From NCBI RefSeq assembly GCF_001022965.1, contig NZ_LECZ01000027.1, positions 806,001 through 870,000 on the forward strand: a stretch of DNA of 64,000 nucleotides, in the 5' to 3' direction. The position numbers and the translations under genes were made by a program. Numbering within the stretch: the first letter of the stretch is position 1; each line of letters begins with the position of its first letter. Source of the DNA: Enterobacter genomosp. O (GTDB lineage: Bacteria; Pseudomonadota; Gammaproteobacteria; Enterobacterales; Enterobacteriaceae). Below the pieces are notes generated by a model. It did not search any database. It was not told the DNA's origin and saw nothing but the letters and a program-made list of their open reading frames with translations. Below, one piece after another: positions 7,853-15,185 of the stretch.

Positions 7853-8800
7853 TTACTGATACGTCAAATTAAGCGTGGCGGACGCATTCGCGGAGCCGGA
7901 CTCGACGGAGGTTAATGTCTGGTAATAACGCGCCGTTAACGGGAGCGTCTCTTGTCCACCCGCAGACTGTTTGAGCAACAGACGGCTATTTAATGCCAGC
8001 GGCGTACCGTTATATAAAAGCTGCACGCCAACACCTTTTGCCGTACCGGTACTCCCCTGTCCCGTTAAGGCCATAACGCTGGTATTTGCACTGTCAGGAT
8101 TCTGTATTCCGCTGAGCGAGACCGTAATATTGGTGCCAGCGCTGCAGGTTAATCCCAGGTTTTGCGTATTCTGCGCCACGCCCGGCGTGGTCCCCACCAC
8201 GGTACCAAAGGCGGATGCGGAAATATCACCGATCGGGAACGTCAGCTGCGGCGTGGCGATCGTGCATGCCAGGGCGTTGATGGTTCCGCCGGTAAGCTGC
8301 TCGGTCAGCCCGTCACGATAAACACCGTCGCTGCCCTGGAGCGTCACCACGCCAATGACCCCCGGGGTTAAGGCACCGGATGACACCGGGCCGGTCACCA
8401 CCAGCTCGACCCGACCGCCATACCAGTCCACATAAGAGGTCTGCGCACTGTAAGAGAACGTATTGCTCGGGTTCTCGAAATAGGCATTCGATGAAAACCG
8501 AATACCTATGCCGCTGATGTTGGTGTTATACACATGATTGCCGTAGCTGCTCAGCGTGGCGTTGTTATACCGCATGCTAAAACCCAGCATTAACGGATTG
8601 GTACATCCGGTAAGATAGGAGCTCGTATACGTTCCTGCGCCGGAAAAAATCACCGTGCCGACAGGTGCATCACGTTGAACATTAATTGTTCCCACCGACA
8701 GCGTCGACAGCTGCGGCACGATCGTCGTGCAGGTCCCGGCCCTGGCCACTTGCCAGCCACACAGACAACACAGCAGTAAAATAACGTTGATTACCTTCAT
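7853..8800 (-). CDS. Fimbrial tip adhesin (FimH-like two-domain)
   Basis: 315 residues: signal peptide (VINVILLLCCLCGWQVARA), an N-terminal lectin-like domain (about 22-195) with Cys pair CTTIVP/LTGCTN, then a pilin domain beginning near ALACTIATPQLTFPIG and ending ASATLNLTYQ. Two-domain layout and length fit chaperone-usher tip adhesins. The receptor cannot be read from sequence; the lectin half is not obviously FimH. The ATG at 8800 is 2 nt from the end of the usher gene, supporting translational coupling; longer frames would overlap the usher. Confidence 0.8.
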   Translation of the reverse strand: MKVINVILLLCCLCGWQVARAGTCTTIVPQLSTLSVGTINVQRDAPVGTVIFSGAGTYTSSYLTGCTNPLMLGFSMRYNNATLSSYGNHVYNTNISGIGIRFSSNAYFENPSNTFSYSAQTSYVDWYGGRVELVVTGPVSSGALTPGVIGVVTLQGSDGVYRDGLTEQLTGGTINALACTIATPQLTFPIGDISASAFGTVVGTTPGVAQNTQNLGLTCSAGTNITVSLSGIQNPDSANTSVMALTGQGSTGTAKGVGVQLLYNGTPLALNSRLLLKQSAGGQETLPLTARYYQTLTSVESGSANASATLNLTYQ

Positions 8801-8801
8801 A

Positions 8802-11342
8802 TTAATGCTCCTGGCGACACGTGACGCTAATGTCAGCGATGCCACCATATTGAGATCCTTGCGGCAGATTAAAATCCGCCCGACACTGCTGGTGGGATTG
8901 CGTCCCCCATGTCGCCAGAACGGTGCCCTGTTCACGCAGGCCGGTTAAATACACCTGACCGCGATCGCCGACGATAAAACTACTGCTGGCATCGCCCTCC
9001 AGCGTGACCACCGCGCCAAACGGCACAAAACGGTTATTGTCCGTTAAGGTCATCAACACCCGACGCCCCACTTTGGAGAGATAATCCGCTTTCACGACCG
9101 CACCGCGTGTCGGCGTGACCGTGCGCGTGTTGATCTCCAGCTCCACATCATCAGGCATATTCTCGGGATCGAGGGCGAGATCGTTTTTCCGGTACACGGA
9201 GAGGTTATTTACCACCGTATAGCCCCGGTAATCCGTACGCACGCCAGCCTGATTGCGAATATTGACGCCGTGCGCGCCAGGAGCTTTGATTAACGCGTTG
9301 GTTTCGCCCAGCGGCTGAGACAGCGTAATGCCGTCAGCATGCGCGAGGATGCCGCCCTGTAAACCATAATTCAGGCGCTCGCTACTGCTGTCGTAGCCAT
9401 AGCCCGCCGTGACCTCGCCGTATGTGCCTTTATAGTCGCCGTTCATATTGCCGGTATAACCCACGCCATCCGTGCCGTAACCCTGCTGGATATTCCAGTT
9501 CAGGGCGCTGTTTTCGAGAGCAACCCCGTTCATGCCGAGACTGTGCGTTGTGCCATTATTCTGACTGGCGTTCAGGCCATAGTTGGCCCACGTCTGCGGC
9601 AGAAATGTGTCCAGCGGCACGCTGACGGTAAACGCCAGAAGCTGGTCGCGATCGTAGGCTTTTGTACTTCCGCTAGCGGAAGACGCCGGGGTGCCATTTT
9701 TACTGTATGTCCAGGTCACGCCATAGCTGATGTTGTGCCAGTAGTTGTTGTAACCAACGCTCCAGGACGCCATTGATCTGGCAGCATTCCAGTAATCTTC
9801 CCGTGCGGCGCTAAGCGTCAGCGCGCCCAGGTCGCCACCCAGCGTCTGGCTCATCGTCAGCTCAACGCGATTGCGCCGTCTTTCCTGAAGCGCGCTGCTG
9901 TCCCCGAAGGAATCCAGCACTTCCTGCATCCCGTAATAGCCACGGGTTGAATATCGGTATCCTGCAATCGAAAAATTCGTGCCGGTATTTAGCAGGTTCT
10001 TGCTGTATCGCGCGCGCAAGGACTGCCCCTGCGTCTTTGCGGTGCCCTCCGGTGACGACCAGGCCTGGGTGATATCTGCGGAAAGCGCACCGAAATCACC
10101 CATGTTTTTCCCTACCCCGAGCGCAAGCGACCGGTACTTGCCGGAGCCCTGCACGCCGCCATAGAGCGTGATGCCATCCTGTAGACCATAAATCGCGGCG
10201 ATCTGCCCGAACGGGGTTTTCTCCACTCTGCTGTTATAAGAGCGATACTGTCCCGCGGAGAGGGCGTATTTCAGTCGCCCTTCGCGCTGCAATACCGGTA
10301 CCGAGGCATACGGCAACGTGAAATGCTGCTCGCTGCCATCCGCCTCTTTGATGGTCACGTCTAAGTCGCCCGCGCCACCGGTGGGGTACATATCGGTAAT
10401 CTCAAACGCGCCCGGTGCCACATAGCTTTGGTAGATCTGATAGCCATTCTGGCGAATCACCACCTGCGCATTGGTACGGGCAATCCCGCGAACCACAGGC
10501 GCATAGCCCTTCAGGGAATCCGGCAGCATGTCATCGTCCGACGCCAGCTGGACGCCGCGAAACGGCATGCTGTCAAAGACATCCGCCGGCGCGGAACTGT
10601 CCCCGACGGTCAGCTGCGCTTTCAGCGGGATCACGGCGCGTTGCAGGTAGCTGTAGACCGTGTCCCATTGATCTTTTCCGGAAGCATCCCGCGACCAGGT
10701 AGTGTAGTTGCGTAAACGCCATGGCCCGACATTGATCCCCGGACGCAGGTTCGCATACTGGCTGTTGCTGCTGGCCCGCTCCCCCGTTTTCGCCCGGCTG
10801 GTCGCCCCGCTCAGGCTGTAATTAAGCATGGCTGCGGTTATCCCTTCATCCCACATCTGCGGCGGTACATAGCCTCTCGCCGGCAGATCGATGGCTGCCT
10901 GAGGGATGCTGAGCACCAGGCGCAGGGCGCTAAACTGGAAATCCGAACTGGCCTGCGGTATCGCCTGAAGATTGACACATTCGCCCTGTTCCGCGCTGAG
11001 TGCGGGAAATAATGCGGTTTTTACCCCCCACCGTTTTAATTGTTCAATACTCAGGCACGGCTGCAATATCTCATCGCCGTTCGCGTTTTTGCCCGCGGAA
11101 AAGCGAATATCCCCCGTCTCCACTAATGCGTCGTCAACGATAATATCGACATGGTAGTTTCCCGGCGCCTGAGAGCCTGATTCAAAAGCCGACAAATCGG
11201 CTTTATCCATGCCGGGATTGTCCAGCTCAATCAGATCCGTGTTAAATGCAACACTGGCACAGAGCGACGGAGAGGATCCGGCAAACGCCAGGGCGATAAA
11301 GGTCGCCAGGCGCGCAGGCCGCATCCTGTTTATTACTTTCAT
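8802..11342 (-). CDS. Fimbrial outer-membrane usher
   Basis: 846 residues, normal for FimD-type ushers. Signal peptide, N-terminal chaperone-binding domain (ASVAFNTDLIELDNPGMDKA on), a 24-strand beta-barrel with plug (GVQLASDDDMLPDSLKGYAPVV-type signature near residues 260-290), and C-terminal domains with a Cys pair ending CRADF...SVTCRQEH. It exports and orders pilin subunits. Starts 44 nt after the chaperone gene. Confidence 0.92.
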   Translation of the reverse strand: MKVINRMRPARLATFIALAFAGSSPSLCASVAFNTDLIELDNPGMDKADLSAFESGSQAPGNYHVDIIVDDALVETGDIRFSAGKNANGDEILQPCLSIEQLKRWGVKTALFPALSAEQGECVNLQAIPQASSDFQFSALRLVLSIPQAAIDLPARGYVPPQMWDEGITAAMLNYSLSGATSRAKTGERASSNSQYANLRPGINVGPWRLRNYTTWSRDASGKDQWDTVYSYLQRAVIPLKAQLTVGDSSAPADVFDSMPFRGVQLASDDDMLPDSLKGYAPVVRGIARTNAQVVIRQNGYQIYQSYVAPGAFEITDMYPTGGAGDLDVTIKEADGSEQHFTLPYASVPVLQREGRLKYALSAGQYRSYNSRVEKTPFGQIAAIYGLQDGITLYGGVQGSGKYRSLALGVGKNMGDFGALSADITQAWSSPEGTAKTQGQSLRARYSKNLLNTGTNFSIAGYRYSTRGYYGMQEVLDSFGDSSALQERRRNRVELTMSQTLGGDLGALTLSAAREDYWNAARSMASWSVGYNNYWHNISYGVTWTYSKNGTPASSASGSTKAYDRDQLLAFTVSVPLDTFLPQTWANYGLNASQNNGTTHSLGMNGVALENSALNWNIQQGYGTDGVGYTGNMNGDYKGTYGEVTAGYGYDSSSERLNYGLQGGILAHADGITLSQPLGETNALIKAPGAHGVNIRNQAGVRTDYRGYTVVNNLSVYRKNDLALDPENMPDDVELEINTRTVTPTRGAVVKADYLSKVGRRVLMTLTDNNRFVPFGAVVTLEGDASSSFIVGDRGQVYLTGLREQGTVLATWGTQSHQQCRADFNLPQGSQYGGIADISVTCRQEH

Positions 11343-11386
11343 GACGAATTACCTGATGAATACGGGCGTTGCCGTTTGCTAACACA

Positions 11387-12064
11387 TTACAAACTGGCCT
11401 GATGTAAAACGCCGGGACTGCCATAGTCGTTAATGATTTTAAACGTGAGTGAATTTCCCCTGACCTCATTTGGTAATGCAAACCGGGCTGAAGCGCCGGG
11501 TAAAACATACGTCACGTCATCCAGTTTTTTTCCCGCCAGCGTAATTTCATTAAAATTAATGACGAATTGCGTAGGGTTTTTAACCTCGAGGTTATCCCCG
11601 ATTCGTTGCCAGGTTAATTTACTGGCCTGTTCCTCTGGTGTTGACGCCCGGAGACCTTCCGGACGGTAAATCAATTTGATGCGGGTTTTCACTGCAATTT
11701 GCAGGGAGTTCGTCTGTTTTGATGCCGATGGGATCGCTTTAATATTCAGCCAGAACAAACTTTCCCGCTCCTGTGGCAGTGCGCCCGTCATCACAATTCG
11801 CTCAATGTTTTTTTGTCCGCCATCCAGTCTATATAATGGCGGTGTAATAATAAAAGGCGCTTTACCTGAGTTCCCTTCCTGCATATCTATCCATGACTGA
11901 ATTAAATAAGGCGCACTGTCAGGGTTATTTATGCTTATTGACGCTTCTTTTTTAGCCCCATCGAATATGAGACGGGTGCCGCCAATAATAACGCCGGCGC
12001 TGGCTGTGGTCAGCGTAAGCGCAGACATCGCCAGGGCCAATCCTGTTGTTGTGATAAAACGCAT
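11387..12064 (-). CDS. Fimbrial periplasmic chaperone
   Basis: 225 residues. Signal peptide to TTASA, then the PapD-like fold: GVIIGGTRLIFDGAKKEASI in the G1-strand edge, YLIQSWID, the FWLNIKAIP motif and KTRIKLIYRP carrying the conserved Arg/Lys that anchor subunit C-termini. Donates a strand to pilins before transfer to the usher. ATG 12064 has GAGG 7 nt upstream and beats ATG 12076 and longer frames. Confidence 0.92.
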   Translation of the reverse strand: MRFITTTGLALAMSALTLTTASAGVIIGGTRLIFDGAKKEASISINNPDSAPYLIQSWIDMQEGNSGKAPFIITPPLYRLDGGQKNIERIVMTGALPQERESLFWLNIKAIPSASKQTNSLQIAVKTRIKLIYRPEGLRASTPEEQASKLTWQRIGDNLEVKNPTQFVINFNEITLAGKKLDDVTYVLPGASARFALPNEVRGNSLTFKIINDYGSPGVLHQASL

Positions 12065-12082
12065 GATAAACCTCATACAACA

Positions 12083-12104
12083 AAGGGGCCGGGTTGGCCC
12101 CTTA
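12083..12104 (-). terminator. Hairpin between pilin and chaperone genes
   Basis: AAGGGGCC, 5-nt loop, GGCCCCTT, followed on the minus strand by TTTGTTG. A weak intrinsic terminator placed after the major pilin gene, of the kind that lowers chaperone and usher mRNA relative to pilin. Confidence 0.6.
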
Positions 12105-12119
12105 ATGATTCTGAAACTG

Positions 12120-12650
12120 TTAGTTGTAGACCACTGAGAAGTTAGCGACAGAGTTTGCCGGGCCGGCGGTGACTGTCGCTGCGGTGGAAATATACTGGGC
12201 ATAGAAACTCAGGGTATTATCCGCCGTGCTGCTCAACGCATAGCTATAGCTGTTGCTGCCATGAAGCGGGAGATCCGCTTTATCTGCCGTCATCAGGTTA
12301 ATAGCCACCCCGATAGCCGCACCCGCCGCAGACGAATCAATCGCCAGCAGGCTGGCATTGGTGGCATCCGGCGTACCATCAAAACGCACTTTGGCGTTGG
12401 TAACCGTCACCGGGCAGTTTTTCAACACAATATTAAACTGCGTTGCTGCCGTTCTGGCCCCGGTAGTAGGGAATTCTGTTTTATAATAATCCCCTAATAC
12501 CACTACCTGATTCTGAGAAGCGACATCCACATCGCAGGCGGAATCCAGAATATTACCGTTAAAATTAACGGTACCGGCGGCGGCAAAAGCGTGCGTCGTT
12601 GCCAGAGTGGAGCCGATTGCCAGCATTGCTATCATCATTTTATTTTTCAT
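12120..12650 (-). CDS. Fimbrial major subunit (type 1-like pilin)
   Basis: 176 residues. Signal peptide MKNKMMIAMLAIGSTLATT then HAFA; mature protein begins AAGTVNFNGNI, the usual donor-strand start, with one Cys pair (DSACDVD and LKNCPVT) and C-terminal ANFSVVYN. First gene of the operon and probably the shaft pilin. The ATG at 12650 has CAGGA about 9 nt upstream; the frame extends 6 codons further but without a site. Confidence 0.9.
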   Translation of the reverse strand: MKNKMMIAMLAIGSTLATTHAFAAAGTVNFNGNILDSACDVDVASQNQVVVLGDYYKTEFPTTGARTAATQFNIVLKNCPVTVTNAKVRFDGTPDATNASLLAIDSSAAGAAIGVAINLMTADKADLPLHGSNSYSYALSSTADNTLSFYAQYISTAATVTAGPANSVANFSVVYN

Positions 12651-12854
12651 AAGTAAATCCTGTATCACTTTATTTATTACAGAAATCCAGACAAAGCGGT
12701 TTAATGGTGTTCACGCCCGCCTTACCTTGTCATTTATATACTGCCAGGAGTTCATTAAATAACATCGCTTCGCAGCTCAGGTTAACATTACGGGTTATGC
12801 CTGCTGACGAGTAAAATTTATACAACTCTTTTTCAGCGCACAATCTATTTTGAG

Positions 12855-12868
12855 GTCTAGCTGTAGAC
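12855..12868. promoter_or_regulatory. Palindrome 1 of operator-like array
   Basis: GTCTA-GCTG-TAGAC, perfect 5-bp arms with a 4-nt spacer. Same layout as the two sites to its right; centre-to-centre distance to palindrome 2 is 73 bp. Confidence 0.6.
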
Positions 12869-12923
12869 TATGGTTTAACAAAATTAGAACAATTCTTTTT
12901 GGAATTTCCTTAACACCATAATC

Positions 12924-12945
12924 ACGGGTCTACTTTTAGACCCGT
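12924..12945. promoter_or_regulatory. Palindrome 2 of operator-like array
   Basis: ACGGGTCTA, spacer CTTT, TAGACCCGT: perfect 9-bp arms around the shared GTCTA-N4-TAGAC core. It is the strongest of the three; 65 bp to palindrome 3. Confidence 0.65.
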
Positions 12946-12991
12946 AAAAGACAAGCTTAAAATTCATATAATTAGGACCACAACATCTTGC

Positions 12992-13007
12992 GGTCTATTT
13001 TTAGACC
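12992..13007. promoter_or_regulatory. Palindrome 3 of operator-like array
   Basis: GGTCTA-TTTT-TAGACC, perfect 6-bp arms. About 90 bp before the start of the first IprA-like gene, a position suited to autoregulation. Confidence 0.62.
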
Positions 13008-13094
13008 TTTCACAAATATTCCACTACCCGCTGTTTTTTAAGATAATTCTTTATGCCGATCAAAAAATGATCGCATCTGTTAGTGAGGTATCTA

Positions 13095-13754
13095 ATGAAC
13101 ACCCGAATGGCTCCCGAAGTCGATATTGAAAAAACACCGGTGCTGACTGCAAAGCCCTATAAGCACATCGAGAAATTAATTAATACCCTTCTTCCCCTGA
13201 CTGAAAGACGCATACTGTCCAGAGGGGAAGTGGTTCACTATTACCATCACGATGACCGCCAGTGTTTTTTACTCTTGCAGGGCAGCGTGGCACTGCACCG
13301 TCGGGGAGACGGCATTGTATTAAATTCTGAATCCTCGCCATTCATTCTCGGCGTCAGCAGCCAGTTCTCGTCAGAACACCTGTACGTCAGGGCGCTGGAG
13401 ACCTCTGAACTTGCGGCCGTTTCGCTGGAACGTTTTAATCGTCTGGTTGCGCAACACAATTTATGGGAGCCCTTTTCGCATCTGCTGATCTATACCGCCT
13501 CGCGGGTCTACGAGCACTGCTCGCGGATCTCACAGATGTCGGCCTATGACATAATCCGTTTTCAACTGGTGGAACTGATGCAGGAGCCGGAAGCAATACG
13601 AATGAACATCACGGCGGCTGCGTATATACAAAGTCGAACCTGGCTGTCGCGCAGCGGGATTATGCGGATCCTGGCCGAACTGCGCACCGGGAAGTACATT
13701 ACAATGGAGCGCGGCGTGCTGCTTGATGTACACCATTTACCGAGGAAATACTGA
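13095..13754 (+). CDS. IprA/YaiV-family regulator, first of tandem pair
   Basis: 219 residues. N-terminal cyclic-nucleotide-binding-like beta-roll (GEVVHYYHH, FLLLQGSVALHRRGDGIVL), a long central helix and a C-terminal winged helix: AAAYIQSRTWLSRSGIMRIL, then GKYITMERG and the family ending HHLPRKY. Matches the layout of E. coli YaiV/IprA, which ends in a similar LPSEY. Crp-type in fold but without clear cAMP-contact residues. ATG 13095 has GAGG upstream; a GTG at 13083 is weaker. It is divergent from the fimbrial operon, which suggests control of it (inference). Confidence 0.78.
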   Translation: MNTRMAPEVDIEKTPVLTAKPYKHIEKLINTLLPLTERRILSRGEVVHYYHHDDRQCFLLLQGSVALHRRGDGIVLNSESSPFILGVSSQFSSEHLYVRALETSELAAVSLERFNRLVAQHNLWEPFSHLLIYTASRVYEHCSRISQMSAYDIIRFQLVELMQEPEAIRMNITAAAYIQSRTWLSRSGIMRILAELRTGKYITMERGVLLDVHHLPRKY

Positions 13755-13820
13755 CCCCGGTGGTGCTGGTGATGACGAGTAACGCTATAATCAGAAAGAC
13801 GATTCTTTCAGGTTCAGGTT

Positions 13821-14450
13821 ATGTCCACCACAGAAAAGCCACATCGTGGCTCCCCTTATGCACAAGAGCTGATTACTCACTTACAACCTTATTCTGCCAT
13901 TCGTAACACCGGTCGCGGGGAGCAGTTGGATCTGGTGGTCAACGGTCAGGGGATGAGTTATTTGATCCTGGAAGGCACCGTGGCCATTTACCGACGCAGC
14001 GACAATCTGATGCTATCGACGGCGAAAAGCCCGGCATTTTTTGGGATGGCCAATCTGAATGACATCTTTTTTGACGACTACCTGAAAACGGTGACCCCCT
14101 GCAGGATCGGCACGTTGCCCACCGGGCAGCTCAACGCCATTATTCAGGAGAAAGCGCTGTGGGGACTGTTTTCAAACCATCTGATGTTTATGTACAACCG
14201 GCTCTACAACACCGTCATGCCGAAGGGTGCCCCAACGGCCTATGAGATGATTCGCCAGCAGCTGATGTTATTGATGAATGAAGATGAGTCTTACCGCCTG
14301 GGGATTACCGCTGAACGCTACATTCGCGACAAGACCCAGCTTTCCCGCAGCGGCGTGATGCGCATTCTGGCGGATTTAAAAACCGGCGGATTTATCGAAA
14401 TGGAAGAAGGCAGGCTTATCAGAATCAACAAACTCCCGGCCCGATACTGA
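13821..14450 (+). CDS. IprA/YaiV-family regulator, second of tandem pair
   Basis: 209 residues, same architecture as the gene before: beta-roll (GMSYLILEGTVAIYRRSDNL), then the winged helix ERYIRDKTQLSRSGVMRILA with GGFIEMEEGRLIRINKLPARY at the end. Shares the TxLSRSGxMRILAxLxTG recognition region with its neighbour, so both may read the same DNA. It starts 66 nt after the first, with CAGGTT ahead of the ATG. A strong terminator follows. Likely a diverged duplicate; function not established. Confidence 0.76.
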   Translation: MSTTEKPHRGSPYAQELITHLQPYSAIRNTGRGEQLDLVVNGQGMSYLILEGTVAIYRRSDNLMLSTAKSPAFFGMANLNDIFFDDYLKTVTPCRIGTLPTGQLNAIIQEKALWGLFSNHLMFMYNRLYNTVMPKGAPTAYEMIRQQLMLLMNEDESYRLGITAERYIRDKTQLSRSGVMRILADLKTGGFIEMEEGRLIRINKLPARY

Positions 14451-14461
14451 ATTTCAGACAC

Positions 14462-14491
14462 AAAAAAGGCCGCTGTCGCGGCCCTTTTATT
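14462..14491. terminator. Bidirectional terminator, IprA-like/ydiH
   Basis: A-run, GGCCGC, loop TGTC, GCGGCC, then CTTTT. Serves the converging IprA-like gene and ydiH. Confidence 0.85.
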
Positions 14492-14494
14492 CTC

Positions 14495-14689
14495 TCAATG
14501 GACGTGAACGCCCAACCGCCAGGCAAAGTAGATCTCTTCTTTTAGTTCATTCGAAGAGAGCGCCAGCAAATCTGTAAATTCCAGCTCAAGCTGTTTCAGC
14601 TTTTTCAGGTACTGCGCCGGAGACAGGTTGCTTTTATCGCGACGTAAATATTCAATTGCCAGCTGTGTTGGGGTTATTTCAGTATCCAT
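14495..14689 (-). CDS. ydiH: YdiH, conserved small protein
   Basis: 64 residues; E. coli YdiH is 62. The core LSPAQYLKKLKQLELEF, SSNELKEEIYFAWRLGVHVH is almost unchanged from E. coli. Start MDTEITPTQLAIEYLRRD at 14689; a longer frame to 14710 adds 7 residues absent from the family. Acidic, helical, soluble. Function unknown. Heads the ydiH-menI-ydiJ cluster as in E. coli. Confidence 0.9.
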   Translation of the reverse strand: MDTEITPTQLAIEYLRRDKSNLSPAQYLKKLKQLELEFTDLLALSSNELKEEIYFAWRLGVHVH

Positions 14690-14774
14690 GATGTCCTCGC
14701 TTATGTACAAAACCTGACCAGTATATCACAATCCGCTGGCTAGTTTTTGACCAAAGGCAAAACATCTGAAAACT

Positions 14775-15185
14775 TTACACAACCGCCGTCGTCAGTCGCG
14801 ACGAGCAGCACAGGCGATCCTGCTCATCGTGAATATCTATCTGCCACACCTGATGGCGGCTACCGGCATGCAGGGCGCGGCAAACGCCGCGCACGCGCCC
14901 GCTGCGCACCGAGCGAATATGGTTAGCGTTAACCTCAAGCCCGACAACCTTCTGCTCCCCTTCGGTGCACAGATACCCCGCCACCGAGCCCAGCGTTTCG
15001 GCGAGCACGACGGATGCCCCGCCGTGCAATAAACCAAACGGCTGATGGGTGCGATGGTCGACGGGCATGGTGGCCTCAATCTCATCGTCACCAATGCGGA
15101 TGAACTGGATATCCAGCAGCCCCACCATATTCCCCTCGCCCATGGCGTTCAGCGCCTGCAGCGTCACGGCACGTTTCCAGATCAT
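14775..15185 (-). CDS. menI: MenI, 1,4-dihydroxy-2-naphthoyl-CoA thioesterase
   Basis: 136 residues, hot-dog fold. Releases 1,4-dihydroxy-2-naphthoate from its CoA ester in menaquinone synthesis. The HQPFGLLHGGASVVLAET stretch holds the conserved His/Gly loop and the catalytic Glu in AETLGS. Formerly YdiI. The ATG overlaps the end of ydiJ by 4 nt (ATGA), so the two are cotranscribed. Confidence 0.93.
   Translation of the reverse strand: MIWKRAVTLQALNAMGEGNMVGLLDIQFIRIGDDEIEATMPVDHRTHQPFGLLHGGASVVLAETLGSVAGYLCTEGEQKVVGLEVNANHIRSVRSGRVRGVCRALHAGSRHQVWQIDIHDEQDRLCCSSRLTTAVV

Larger units (their letters stand above)
12651..13094. other. Fimbrial operon/IprA-like regulator divergent intergenic region
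   Basis: 444 AT-rich bases between the pilin gene and the first IprA-like gene, transcribed away from each other. The right half (12855-13007) carries three palindromes of identical design. The left half (12651-12850) presumably holds the pilin promoter and a leader of up to 180 nt. I find no invertase-type fimS switch with long inverted repeats and no recombinase gene nearby. Confidence 0.65.

Noticed and set aside
12651..13094. fimS-like invertible promoter
   Set aside because: The palindromes here are short with 4-nt spacers and no FimB/FimE-type recombinase gene is present.
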